Assembly (NCBI RefSeq): GCF_016862995.1
Contig: NZ_BOOA01000062.1
Coordinates: 1 to 48,683, forward strand
Length of the DNA stretch: 48,683 nucleotides
Direction: 5' to 3'
From: Acrocarpospora phusangensis
GTDB taxonomy: Bacteria; Actinomycetota; Actinomycetes; Streptosporangiales; Streptosporangiaceae
In this document: positions 8,383 to 16,768 of the stretch, piece by piece
Numbering within the stretch: the stretch's first letter is position 1
How the letters are laid out: each line of letters begins with the position of its first letter
Made by a program: the position numbers and the translations under genes
The notes under the pieces: model-generated
What the model was told of the DNA's origin: nothing
Databases searched by the model: none
The model's input: the letters and a program-made list of their open reading frames with translations, nothing else

Positions 8383-8650
8383 CCGCTGGATGCCGCCGTT
8401 TTTCGACAGCGAGGGTTTGACGATCCACACACCGGTGCCGTACATCGTCGGGCACGCCCGTCTCCCCGAAGGCCCAGAAGAAGACCCAGATCTGCCCGAG
8501 CGCCGCCAGGATCGCGCCGTTGAGCAGCCCGGAGGTGATCGCGCCCGCACGGGAGCGGAGCGCCAGCCCGGCCGCGGCCACCGTACCCTTGTCGATCACG
8601 GCGACGTGGTCGCACAGCTGTCCAGCGCAGGCGTCATGGTCTTCTCCGAT
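8362..8650 (-). pseudogene. Decayed membrane-protein gene with a frameshift
   Basis: On the minus strand one frame encodes DHVAVIDKGTVAAAG then a hydrophobic helix (GAITSGLLNGAILAALGQIW). A second frame completes a natural-looking C-terminus, GVWIVKPSLSKNGGIQRLLG, with its stop at 8362-8364. The two join only through a frameshift near 8440-8460. The upstream part is missing and the 3' end overlaps the last 21 bp of the plus-strand glycosyltransferase gene. I read it as the truncated, frameshifted tail of an integral membrane protein. The family is not recognised. Confidence 0.4.
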
Positions 8651-8679
8651 GGGCGAAGGGGGCCTCAACGGCGCGAATC

Positions 8680-8695
8680 ACTGGTCTGCGCCACT
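8680..8695 (+). promoter_or_regulatory. DasR-responsive element (dre)-like operator upstream of the chitinase
   Basis: ACTGGTCTGCGCCACT matches the known actinomycete dre consensus A(G/C)TGGTCTAGACCA(G/C)T at 13 of 16 positions, with both TGGTCT and CCA half-sites intact. It lies 134 bp before the chitinase start. DasR is the GntR-type N-acetylglucosamine regulator that controls chitin-utilisation genes. Binding here is inference. Confidence 0.55.
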
Positions 8696-8797
8696 CGACA
8701 CAATCGGACCCTAACCGTCCATCTGACGCCCACAAGATCTCCGCGCCAGCGCTGGGTCTTTACCTTCCGTCCACCCGGGTCTACGCTCCGAACTGTT

Positions 8798-8810
8798 AGG
8801 AAACTTTCCT
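8798..8810 (+). promoter_or_regulatory. Near-perfect palindrome AGGAAACTTTCCT before the chitinase ribosome site
   Basis: The 13-bp palindrome (only the central base is unpaired) sits 18 bp before the chitinase GTG. Just after it, a GAAAGG ribosome-binding site lies at 8815-8820. I recall similar TTAGGAAAnTTTCCTAA sequences before secreted hydrolase genes in actinomycetes, so it may be an operator or a 5'-UTR element. Confidence 0.4.
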
Positions 8811-8828
8811 TTTAGAAAGGTTCCCCAC

Positions 8829-11387
8829 GTGCGCAGACTCGTTTCTCTCCTCCTGGGACTGGTTGTCACCGCCGTCCTGGCCAGCACACCCGCGCACGCG
8901 GCCTCCCGGCTCATCGCGACCTTCGGCCTGTCGGGCAACACCGGCAAGTTCGTGGTCGCCAATCCGGGAACCACCGCGGTCAGCGGCTGGTCGATCATCT
9001 TCGACCTGCCCGCAGGGGTCACCGTCAGCAACGCGCAGCACGCCACGACCACGCAGACGGGGACGCGGGTCAAACTCACCCCGGCGTACTACATCGCCAC
9101 CCTGCAAGCCGGGCGGAACACCGAGCCGTACAGTCCGTCGTTCACGCTCAGTTCCGCGGTCAGCCCGACTGCCTGCACGATCGCGGGCGCGGCCTGCGAC
9201 GGCAGCGGTGACCCGCCTCCGCCTCCGCCGCCGGTCGTGGCCGAGTACACCGTGACCGGCAGCTCCGCGAACTTCGTCATCACCAACAACGCCGCCACCG
9301 CGCTGACCGGCTGGTCGATCGTCTTCGACCTGCCCGCCGGGGTCGCCGCCAGCAACGCCCAGCACGGTTCTCTCAGCCAGAACGGGCGTACGGTCACCCT
9401 CACTCCCGCCCACTACAACGGAACCGTGCAGCCCGGTCGCAGCACCGAGCCGTACAGCCCGTCCTTCACGCTCAGTACGGCGGGTGCGCAGGCCACCAAC
9501 TGCCGGATCAACGACGTGAACTGCGACGGCTCCGCCGACACGCCGCCCGGCGCGCCCGGCAACCTGACCTCACCGGTCAAGACCACCCGGACGGTCCTGC
9601 TGGCCTGGACGGCGTCGACCCCGGGCAGCCTGCCGATCACCGGCTACGAGGTGTACGGCGGCCCGGCCACGGTCACGACCACCGGCACCACGGCCACCGT
9701 CACCGGCCTGAATCCGAACACCGCCTACACCTTCACCGTCAAGGCGAAGGACCGGAAGGGCACGCTGTCGGCCGCGAGTGCCGCACTGAATGTCCGTACC
9801 AACAATCCTTCCGATGACACGCAGCCACCGAGCACGCCGGGGAACCCGCGGAGCACGGCCAGGACCTCGGGCAGCGTCACGCTGGCCTGGAACGCCTCCA
9901 CCGACAACACCGGCGTCGCCAACTACGACGTCCTGGTCAGCGGTACGGTGGCCACCACGGTCATCGGCACCACGGCCACGGTCACCGGGCTCTCGCCGTC
10001 CACCGAATACACCTTCACGATTCGGGCGCGCGACATCTACGACAACCTGTCCGCGGCCGGCGCGCCGGTGCGGGCGACCACCGCCGACATCGTCGAGACC
10101 GGGTACGCCAGGGTCGGATACTTCGTGCAGTGGGGCATCTACGGGCGGCAGTACTTCGTCCGCAACCTCGACACCAGCGGCGCGGCGGCCAAGCTCACCC
10201 ACCTCAACTACGCCTTCGCCAACATCGACCCGGTCAACCTGACCTGCCTGCAGGGGGTGACCAGGGGCACCACGCCCAACCCGCAGGACCCCAACCAGGG
10301 TGACGGCGCGGGCGACGCGGATGCCGACTACGGGCGTCCGTTCAGCGCCGCCCAGTCCGTGGACGGGGTCGCCGACACCGGATGGGAGCCGCTCCGCGGC
10401 AACTTCAACCAGCTCAGGAAGCTCAAGGCCAAGCACCCGAACCTGAAGGTGCTCATCTCCCTGGGCGGCTGGACCTACTCCAAGTACTTCTCCGACGTGG
10501 CCGCCACCGACGCCGCGCGCAAGAAGTTCGTTAGCTCCTGCATCGACGTCTACATCAAGGGCAACCTGCCGCTCGCGGGCGGAGCCGGCGGGCCGGGCAC
10601 GGCGGCCGGCATCTTCGACGGCATCGACCTGGACTGGGAGTGGCCGGGCGCGGAAGGTCACGCCGGCAACCACGTCAGCCCGGCCGACAAGGCCAACAAC
10701 ACCCTGCTGATCGCCGAGTTCCGGCGTCAGCTGGACGCGCTGGGCGCGCAGACCGGCAAGCGCTACCAGCTCACCGCCTTCACCCCCGCCGACCCGGCGA
10801 AGATCGCTGCTGGCTGGGACCTGCCGGAGGTCGCCAAGTCGCTGGACATCTTCAACGTCCAGGGCTACGACTTCCACGGCGCGGGCAGCGACAACTCCTG
10901 GGAGCCGAACCGGACCGGACACCAGGGCAACCTGTATGCCGACGCCGACGATCCGTACAACTTCCACTTCAGTGTGGAGAACGCGATCAACGTCTACACC
11001 AATGCCGGGGTCAGCCCGCGGAAGCTCACCATCGGGCTGGCCTTCTACGGGCGGGGCTGGCAGGGCGTACCCGACGGCGGGAGGTTCGGCGAATGGCAGA
11101 CCGCGACCGGGGCGGCCACCGGACAGTTCGCCGAGGAGGCGGGCACCCGCGGATACTCCAACCTGGTCGCCGCGGTCCCCGGCTGCACCGTCCGGCACGA
11201 CGAACAGGCGGTCGCCACCTTCTGCCACACCGGCAACGGCGGGCAGTGGTGGAGCTTCGACGACGCGTGGTCCATCGGCCGGAAGACCGCCTGGCTGCGG
11301 AGCAGAAACCTGCTCGGCGCGATGATCTGGGAAATGTCCGGCGACACCGGCACCCTGATGACCGCCGTGGACACAGGCCTCCGGTAG
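8829..11387 (+). CDS. Secreted modular chitinase: two CBM2-like domains, two FnIII, GH18
   Basis: The GTG start lies behind GAAAGG (8-nt spacing). The 852-residue enzyme has these parts in order: signal peptide (1-25, cut near AHA-A); two tandem carbohydrate-binding modules of CBM2 type (about 26-125 and 138-237, each with SGW/TGWSI.FDLPAGV and a terminal Cys pair) joined by a Pro-rich linker; two fibronectin type III domains (about 240-325 and 333-418); and a GH18 catalytic domain (about 425-850). The GH18 signature FDGIDLDWEWP spans 596-606, with E604 as acid/base and D600 and D602 intact. GYFVQWGIYG, LISLGGWTYS and the final MIWEMSGD strand are also present. It hydrolyses chitin outside the cell. 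A dre-like operator and a palindrome upstream suggest N-acetylglucosamine-responsive control. Confidence 0.93.
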   Translation: MRRLVSLLLGLVVTAVLASTPAHAASRLIATFGLSGNTGKFVVANPGTTAVSGWSIIFDLPAGVTVSNAQHATTTQTGTRVKLTPAYYIATLQAGRNTEPYSPSFTLSSAVSPTACTIAGAACDGSGDPPPPPPPVVAEYTVTGSSANFVITNNAATALTGWSIVFDLPAGVAASNAQHGSLSQNGRTVTLTPAHYNGTVQPGRSTEPYSPSFTLSTAGAQATNCRINDVNCDGSADTPPGAPGNLTSPVKTTRTVLLAWTASTPGSLPITGYEVYGGPATVTTTGTTATVTGLNPNTAYTFTVKAKDRKGTLSAASAALNVRTNNPSDDTQPPSTPGNPRSTARTSGSVTLAWNASTDNTGVANYDVLVSGTVATTVIGTTATVTGLSPSTEYTFTIRARDIYDNLSAAGAPVRATTADIVETGYARVGYFVQWGIYGRQYFVRNLDTSGAAAKLTHLNYAFANIDPVNLTCLQGVTRGTTPNPQDPNQGDGAGDADADYGRPFSAAQSVDGVADTGWEPLRGNFNQLRKLKAKHPNLKVLISLGGWTYSKYFSDVAATDAARKKFVSSCIDVYIKGNLPLAGGAGGPGTAAGIFDGIDLDWEWPGAEGHAGNHVSPADKANNTLLIAEFRRQLDALGAQTGKRYQLTAFTPADPAKIAAGWDLPEVAKSLDIFNVQGYDFHGAGSDNSWEPNRTGHQGNLYADADDPYNFHFSVENAINVYTNAGVSPRKLTIGLAFYGRGWQGVPDGGRFGEWQTATGAATGQFAEEAGTRGYSNLVAAVPGCTVRHDEQAVATFCHTGNGGQWWSFDDAWSIGRKTAWLRSRNLLGAMIWEMSGDTGTLMTAVDTGLR

Positions 11388-11441
11388 TGCGCCCTCCCTC
11401 GTTCTGGTACGACGATGCGTACCTCTAGCTAACGACCAGTC

Positions 11442-11480
11442 GAAGGCCCCGGGTCCTAGCCAGCGGACTCGGGGGCCTTC
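11442..11480 (+). terminator. Terminator after the chitinase gene
   Basis: GAAGGCCCCGGGTCC (11442-11456) pairs with GGACTCGGGGGCCTTC (11465-11480) with one bulge and one wobble around an 8-nt loop, 55 bp after the chitinase stop. Confidence 0.7.
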
Positions 11481-11503
11481 AGGAGTTCACGGGCCTTCGG
11501 TCG

Positions 11504-11665
11504 TCACCTCGGGCCCAGCGCACGGAGTCTCTTGGCGATCTCGGTCACGTCGTCGAGTTCGCCGGTGGTCACGGCGATGACCACGTCCTCGGCGGCGTCG
11601 GTGTCGGTGCCGATGAGGATCTCGCCGTTCAGCTCCAGGAAGACGACGGCCCTGACTCCGCACAA
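11504..11665 (-). pseudogene. C-terminal relic of a Doc (death-on-curing, Fic-fold) toxin
   Basis: A minus-strand frame ending at the stop 11504-11506 encodes AVVFLELNGEILIGTDTDA, then VVIAVTTGELDDVTEIAKRL and a short end. This matches the last third of Doc-type toxins, where the catalytic HPFxxGNK(R) loop is followed by TA...FL.LNG and a final ...IA.WL helix. The catalytic loop and the N-terminal part are missing, and an antitoxin is not seen. It would be a broken toxin-antitoxin remnant next to the candidate defence operon. Confidence 0.55.
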
Positions 11666-11700
11666 GATGGGCGACGGATGTCACACGCTTGGGGAAGATC

Positions 11701-11730
11701 GCCGCAGCCGCAGCCGCAGCCGCAGCCGCA
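11701..11730. repeat. Five perfect copies of GCCGCA
   Basis: A hexanucleotide microsatellite (30 bp, five exact units) lies between the Doc relic and the end of the large ATPase gene. It is not in a credible coding frame. Confidence 0.8.
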
Positions 11731-11814
11731 GTCCTGGATGGGCGTTTCGGCGGTGGGCACGATCTTCCCTGCAAGGTGATCACGCTATGGGCGAGTATCG
11801 CCGAGCTGTGAGGG

Positions 11815-14800
11815 TCATCGGCTGGCGCGGGTGATGACCTCCTCGGTTGTCAGTGGTGCTCTGGGGTGATGGGTCAGGCACAGGGGGGTGCGTACCTTTG
11901 CGAAGCCGGTGCCTTCGGGGGCGACGTAGAACTGGCCGCTGCGGAGGGAGCCGATGTCGTCGGCGTTGCCGCCTTTGACGCGGGCCATCGCCTTGGCGGC
12001 CTCGATCTGTACGTCCGCGTTGAGCAGGCCGTAGAACTGGGTCGCGGCGTTGCCGGGGATTCGGTTGTGCAGGCCCTTGGGGGCTTGGGTCGCGAAGACC
12101 AGGCCGAGGCCGTACTTCCGGGCCTGGGAGGCGAGGGCGAGGGTGCTCTGCGTGCACGCGGTCATGGCGCCCGAGGGGGCGAAGGTCTGGGCTTCGTCCA
12201 TGACGAAGAGCCCGCCGAGGGGCCGGTCGCCGGCGGGGTTCTTCTTGATCCAGGCGAACAGGGCCATCTGCAGCTGGTTCACGAAGGACTGCCGCTCGGA
12301 GTCGCTCTGCAGTCCCACGAAGCTGATGACCGAGACGCGGGCGCGCTTCCCCGCGGCCGGAGTCAGTAGTTGCCCTGGATCGACCGGCTCGCCTTCCCCG
12401 CCGAACAGCGGGTCGGTCACGGCGGCGGCCCGGAGCACCTGGGCGAGCCCATCCGCGATCTTCGCCGCTCCGCTGATCTGGCTGACGTCCTCGGGGAAGT
12501 CCGCGAGCAGGTTGATCAACCCGTCGAGGCCGCCACGCTTGTACTTCCCGAAGTGCACAACCGCTTCCGTGAGTACGGCCCGGGCGACCTGGGCCTTGCT
12601 GGTGTTGCCGTCCACCTTCGCCCGTGGGGCGAGCGCCGCCATGGCAGCGTGTACGGCTTCGTTGAACTCGTCGACGTCGTCGCGGACGCTGGAGAAGTCG
12701 GGCAACGGCTGGAAGGCCAGCGGACGGCCCTTCTCCCGGCGCGGTGTCCAGACCACGACATCGGTGTCCGCGATGTACCGAGCCGCCCGGCCCGCGTCAC
12801 CGGGGCCCCAGGCGGACGGCTCCTCCGGCCAGGCGTCCCCGAGGCGGGCGAGGTCGTTGTTCGGGTCGAGCACGATCGAGGAGACGCCCTGAAGCGCGCA
12901 CTCTTCAATGATTCGCCTGATCAGGACGGTCTTCCCCGAGCCGGAGCCCGCGAAGATCGCGATGTGCTTGCGGAGCGCCTCCAACTCGACGGAAACCGGA
13001 AGCCCACGATCGTACGAGCGCCCCACGATCAGCGACGGCACCCCGGTCGGCCGGCTTTCGGAGGTACCGCCCCTAGTAGGGGTACCGGCCCTAGTAGGGG
13101 TACCGGCCGCGTGAGGGGTATCGGCCTCTTGCGGGGTAGCGGCCTCGTGAGTCGGCCGGGGCTTGGCCTGCGCGGGCGGCCCCTCAGAGACTTTTGGGGC
13201 TTGAGGCTCCTGCGGAGCGGTTGGATCCGGCCAATCGCCCAGGGCGTCCTTGAGGAGCTTGAGGTTGGCGGTGGGCTTTCTGCTGGTGATCCACTGGTCG
13301 AGGTGGGGGAGGTTCTCCGCGAAGAGGTCCCGTAGGGCGTACAGGACCTTGAGGTTCTCTTCGTCGGCCGTGACCACCCGGCCGCCCCTGGCGTGGAAGC
13401 CGGCAACCGCCTCCTGGGTGACCGGGCCGGAGTTCCACGGGATGTTCCGGATGATGATCAACCGGCGCTTGGGGCTCTCCTCCGCGAGGCCAGCTTTGAG
13501 CACGGCCTTGCGGAGCCGGGTCAGCGCCGCGAGATGGTGCGTGGCGGCGATGCCGCGGAACGCCCAGTGGATCTCGTCTTCGGTCGCCTCGTTCAGGACC
13601 TGCTTGAGACCCGCGTGAAGGGAGGTCTTCTGGCCCATGGGCGGATCGACCCGGTAGCGCGCGGACGTCCCGCGCTGCTCCACGATCCAGGCCCGGAGGC
13701 CCGCCGAAATCAGGCCGGGAAGGACCGCGTCCTCCGACTCGGCGTTCAGCGCTCCACTGACGTCGGCCGAATCCGCCAGCATCGCGAACTTGGTGTCGAT
13801 CGCCTGAAGCTCTTCCTCGCGAGGGCCGGGCGGGCTTGGACTGATCACGGTGGAGGAGGCGTCGAGACTGTCCAGCTCCGTGATCCTGCCCTGTACCAGG
13901 CATTTCTGGATGTGTCTGGACAGGCATCCCAGGACTTCACGCGGAGTGTAGAAGGGAGCCTGAGCGAAGGCCTCCTGCTTGATCGGCCATGTTGGATATG
14001 GCCGGTCGAAGCCAATGTTCTTGAAGTGCTCCGCGAGTCGCCTGGTGACGAGCTCCGCCCCTACCTCGGGAGTCGGAATGCGCCGGAGGTACGTGGCCTT
14101 CTGGAAGCGGTCCTTGAAGCTCTGGACAGCCAGCTCCTGAATAAGCGTCCACGTCTCCGGCAAGCAGGAGAGAATCGTCAGGGTTCGGCTGGTCACTTCA
14201 CGGAGGTTGGTCAGCCCGTGAGCGAGCTGAAGAACTGTCGACGTGGCCGAACTGGTGGGGCGGCCTTCGGCATAGAGGCTGCTCTGGGCGATGAGCCCGT
14301 CGAGTTGGTCGAATGCCATGACACTCGGGCCGGTCAACGCCAGAAGACGCGAGATATCCTGGACGATCTCCTGCGGGGATTTGCGGATTTGCCGGAAGCC
14401 CCAAGCCAGCCGGTAGCTTTCGCCATCCTCGATCGAGCAGATGTAGGACTCGCCGATGTCCACCAGGGCATGGTGATTGGCCGCCAGGAGCACGAGTGCT
14501 CTGGCGACATCCTGTGCTTCTCTTCCAACCCGGCGATCGATTCTGTACAGGCCCTCGATGAACAGATCGAGATCTTCACGGGTGACCATCTGGTTGCCGA
14601 TGACCGCCTGCTGATTCTTTCGCGGGAGCTGCATCAGGCCCGTCAGATTACGAAGGAACCGTTTGAGCTGGGTCTCCTCATCCGTGCCCACCCGGGCCAG
14701 CCCGTCCTGGATGGACACGACGGCGCTCTCCCAGAAGTTGCGGGCGTCGAGAATGCCCATGAGGAAGAAATAGCCATCGCGCTGGATGACCTGCTCACGC

Positions 14801-15036
14801 AGCCAGCTCATCAGGTGCGTTTTTCCGCTTCCGGCACCGCCCTCAAGGACCACGCCGATCGGGCTGGTCACGGGAGAGTCAGTGGCGGCATCGAGTCCCG
14901 AGCGGAGAGCGTAGGAAGCCGCCGGATGCATCTCGGGGACGTGGAACGGAACCGGTCGCCAGACATCCTCACTGGCGTTAACGGTGGAGAAGGTCTTCAG
15001 GCTTTCCAGTGCATACCATTCGGTGACCATCGTCAC
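11815..15036 (-). CDS. Large two-ATPase protein: N-terminal AAA-like ATPase fused to HerA-type motor
   Basis: The 1073-residue protein starts at a GTG whose GTGA overlaps the stop of the preceding gene; an ATG follows two codons later. The N-terminal half has Walker A GGAGSGKT (66-73) and a Walker B-like VMAFDQLDGL near 240. A charged 6-residue-repeat linker (about 630-660) follows. The C-terminal half has AGSGSGKT (696-703, K702), SIVLDPNNDL just after, Walker B FVMDEAQ (D947, E948) and a GLVFATQAPKGL sensor segment: a HerA/DUF87-like DNA-translocase layout. It ends the operon behind a nuclease and a small winged-helix-like protein. I infer a DNA-engaging motor in a defence complex. No methyltransferase or known BREX/Dnd companion is present. 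Confidence 0.75.
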   Translation of the reverse strand: MTMVTEWYALESLKTFSTVNASEDVWRPVPFHVPEMHPAASYALRSGLDAATDSPVTSPIGVVLEGGAGSGKTHLMSWLREQVIQRDGYFFLMGILDARNFWESAVVSIQDGLARVGTDEETQLKRFLRNLTGLMQLPRKNQQAVIGNQMVTREDLDLFIEGLYRIDRRVGREAQDVARALVLLAANHHALVDIGESYICSIEDGESYRLAWGFRQIRKSPQEIVQDISRLLALTGPSVMAFDQLDGLIAQSSLYAEGRPTSSATSTVLQLAHGLTNLREVTSRTLTILSCLPETWTLIQELAVQSFKDRFQKATYLRRIPTPEVGAELVTRRLAEHFKNIGFDRPYPTWPIKQEAFAQAPFYTPREVLGCLSRHIQKCLVQGRITELDSLDASSTVISPSPPGPREEELQAIDTKFAMLADSADVSGALNAESEDAVLPGLISAGLRAWIVEQRGTSARYRVDPPMGQKTSLHAGLKQVLNEATEDEIHWAFRGIAATHHLAALTRLRKAVLKAGLAEESPKRRLIIIRNIPWNSGPVTQEAVAGFHARGGRVVTADEENLKVLYALRDLFAENLPHLDQWITSRKPTANLKLLKDALGDWPDPTAPQEPQAPKVSEGPPAQAKPRPTHEAATPQEADTPHAAGTPTRAGTPTRGGTSESRPTGVPSLIVGRSYDRGLPVSVELEALRKHIAIFAGSGSGKTVLIRRIIEECALQGVSSIVLDPNNDLARLGDAWPEEPSAWGPGDAGRAARYIADTDVVVWTPRREKGRPLAFQPLPDFSSVRDDVDEFNEAVHAAMAALAPRAKVDGNTSKAQVARAVLTEAVVHFGKYKRGGLDGLINLLADFPEDVSQISGAAKIADGLAQVLRAAAVTDPLFGGEGEPVDPGQLLTPAAGKRARVSVISFVGLQSDSERQSFVNQLQMALFAWIKKNPAGDRPLGGLFVMDEAQTFAPSGAMTACTQSTLALASQARKYGLGLVFATQAPKGLHNRIPGNAATQFYGLLNADVQIEAAKAMARVKGGNADDIGSLRSGQFYVAPEGTGFAKVRTPLCLTHHPRAPLTTEEVITRASR
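13071..13142. repeat. Four 18-bp tandem repeats in the ATPase linker
   Basis: Units start at 13071, 13089, 13107 and 13125; the first two are identical and the others have drifted. They encode a 6-residue TPxxxG/A-type repeat (TPTRAGTPTRGG) between the two ATPase halves. The first two units contain CCCTAGTAGGGG. Confidence 0.8.
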
Positions 15037-15656
15037 GCTCCGATGCGGAACTGATGGTTGGGTGTGCTGCCAATGGTGATCGCGGCGGCGTGGTCTTCGG
15101 GCTTCAGGTCACCCAAGATCGCAACGGGCACGATGTCGGCACGTCCTGCGAGCATCATGGCGCGCAGAACGTCGTCCTGGAGATCCCGGTCGATGTCTTT
15201 CAGAAGGCTTCGCAGCTTGGTCATAGAGGCCCACTGACCGGCGCCAGGCGTGATCTTCGCATACGCTTCGCGAATCCGGAGTTCCACTTCCTCCGCCGGT
15301 ATGGTCGTGACCGGCGCTTGAACGGATTCCTCGACGACAGGGATTGCCGCTTTGGGCGTCAAGAGGGACCGAATGTACAGGAGAGCCAGCGTCTTGCCCG
15401 AACGAGAGCTCACTGGGACTCCCTTGCGCACTTCCTCGATCGCGCGGTCCTCACCAGCCGGCGTGATCCTGTACCACAGGATTCTTTTGGCTTTGGTTTC
15501 CTCAATCAATTTGGATTCGATGAGAGGTGCGCGACTCTCGGGCTTGAGATCTAAGCTCCACACCTCTCGCAGTTCCTTGAGGGCTACCTCGGTTCCAAGC
15601 TCTCTCAGCACCAGCAGAGCCGCGACCTGCACGTACGTGAGTCTCTTTTCTGACAT
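15033..15656 (-). CDS. Small winged-helix-like protein of the putative defence operon
   Basis: The 207-residue protein is not recognised. Its first 80 residues (YVQVAALLVLREL...LIESKLIEETKAKRILWYRITPAGEDRA) look like a winged-helix: three helices then a wing with YRIT.AG, a common pattern in MarR/PadR-like and adaptor domains. A Pro/Val linker follows, then a helical C-terminal domain (about 130-200). The ATG overlaps the nuclease stop by one base, and its own stop overlaps the ATPase GTG by four bases, so the three genes are almost certainly translated together. A role as DNA-binding adaptor or autoregulator is inference. Confidence 0.7.
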   Translation of the reverse strand: MSEKRLTYVQVAALLVLRELGTEVALKELREVWSLDLKPESRAPLIESKLIEETKAKRILWYRITPAGEDRAIEEVRKGVPVSSRSGKTLALLYIRSLLTPKAAIPVVEESVQAPVTTIPAEEVELRIREAYAKITPGAGQWASMTKLRSLLKDIDRDLQDDVLRAMMLAGRADIVPVAILGDLKPEDHAAAITIGSTPNHQFRIGA

Positions 15657-16723
15657 CAGCCTGCTCCTTCGCTCATTCCGAGGCGTCGCCTCCGGAGGAA
15701 TTCTTCGATGTGGCGCAAAACCGCCTGTAGATCGCCCATCACCTGCTGGTTGGTGAATCGCAGCACCGTGAACCCGTCACGTTCCAGGTGCCGGTCACGA
15801 ATCTGGTCGCGCTGCATTTGGGCGAACGTCTCGTGTTCCGGTCCGTCGAGTTCCACGACACACTTCTCCGGCACCCACATCAGATCCGTACGAATCATCA
15901 CGAACAACGGATCCGTGGACTGATAAGTCTGATTCCACGTACGCCCATGAGCCCACGCGCATTTCGCCAGAGCCGACTCCATCGCCTGCTCGACCACACT
16001 CCCGGCGTGTGGCATTCCGGCAATCGGCGGGACTCCCACCGTCGTAGTGAGCGGTGGTGGCGTCATCTCTTCGGCCAGCCGCCTGACCGCTGCCGGCACC
16101 TCCAGGTAGAGGGTTTCGACGCGGGGCAGTTCGGGGCCGACGAGCCAGATCCCCATGCCGCTCCGGTGTGCCAGCCATTCACATCCGGCTACCAGAAGCG
16201 TCTCCCCATGGGAGGTCAGTTTCTCCGGCACGTAGACGACCAGCGCCGCCGATTCGCGGCCGAACGTGGAGGCGATGACCCGGGCCAGGCCCGCCGCCCG
16301 CGACTCCGCGGAGAACGATCGTCCGTTGGGAACGCGCTGCCCGGGAACCAATGAGCCGCGATGCTGGATTGCTCGTGCGGCCAGGTCGGCAAGGAACGGT
16401 CCGAAATGACGGGTGCCCGAGGCCAGGCGCATCGCGAGGATCCTCGCCGCCGCCACTCCGCCGCCGCCGGGACCGGAGAGCTTCTCTCCTTCGGGCAACC
16501 AGGCCGGGAAAAGTCCGATGGCCAGTATTTCCAGCTCGCGGAGGACGGATTCCACCAACTCGGAGACGGAATCCGCTTCAGCCGCCGCGTACGTGATAAC
16601 GGCAGGCCCGCTCTCCGGAAGGGGATCCAACAACAATTCCATCACGTTGGCGTCAATGGGGGAATCGACGCCGGCAAGGCGGAGCACCCTCCCGACCGGG
16701 AGATCGCCCCATGCCAATCCCAC
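15656..16723 (-). CDS. Vsr/DUF559-like PD-(D/E)XK nuclease, first gene of the putative defence operon
   Basis: The 355-residue protein has an N-terminal part of unknown family (about 1-230, including a VVYVPEKLTS...CEWLAHR region) and a C-terminal nuclease-like domain. The domain runs from SALAK..W to the end: D280 in IRTDLMWVP, E291 and D293 in CVVELDG, H297, then RDQIRDRHLERDGFTVLRFT and a final helix. This D...ExD...H plus RD..L...G..VLRF order is typical of Vsr-like/DUF559 endonucleases. It is promoter-proximal in a tight operon with the winged-helix and two-ATPase genes. Candidate function: the effector nuclease of an anti-phage or anti-plasmid system. Confidence 0.7.
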   Translation of the reverse strand: MGLAWGDLPVGRVLRLAGVDSPIDANVMELLLDPLPESGPAVITYAAAEADSVSELVESVLRELEILAIGLFPAWLPEGEKLSGPGGGGVAAARILAMRLASGTRHFGPFLADLAARAIQHRGSLVPGQRVPNGRSFSAESRAAGLARVIASTFGRESAALVVYVPEKLTSHGETLLVAGCEWLAHRSGMGIWLVGPELPRVETLYLEVPAAVRRLAEEMTPPPLTTTVGVPPIAGMPHAGSVVEQAMESALAKCAWAHGRTWNQTYQSTDPLFVMIRTDLMWVPEKCVVELDGPEHETFAQMQRDQIRDRHLERDGFTVLRFTNQQVMGDLQAVLRHIEEFLRRRRLGMSEGAG

Positions 16724-16768
16724 ACCGGCTCCCTCCGGACACCCCTCCGGAAACGCGACTTCGCGAAG

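Noticed and set aside
9570-11228. 552-codon minus-strand frame opposite the chitinase
   Set aside because: It lies wholly antisense to a clear GH18 enzyme and reads as Gly/Arg/Val-rich noise.
13393-15054. 553-codon plus-strand frame opposite the two-ATPase gene
   Set aside because: The minus strand has P-loops and operon overlaps; the plus frame has no domains.
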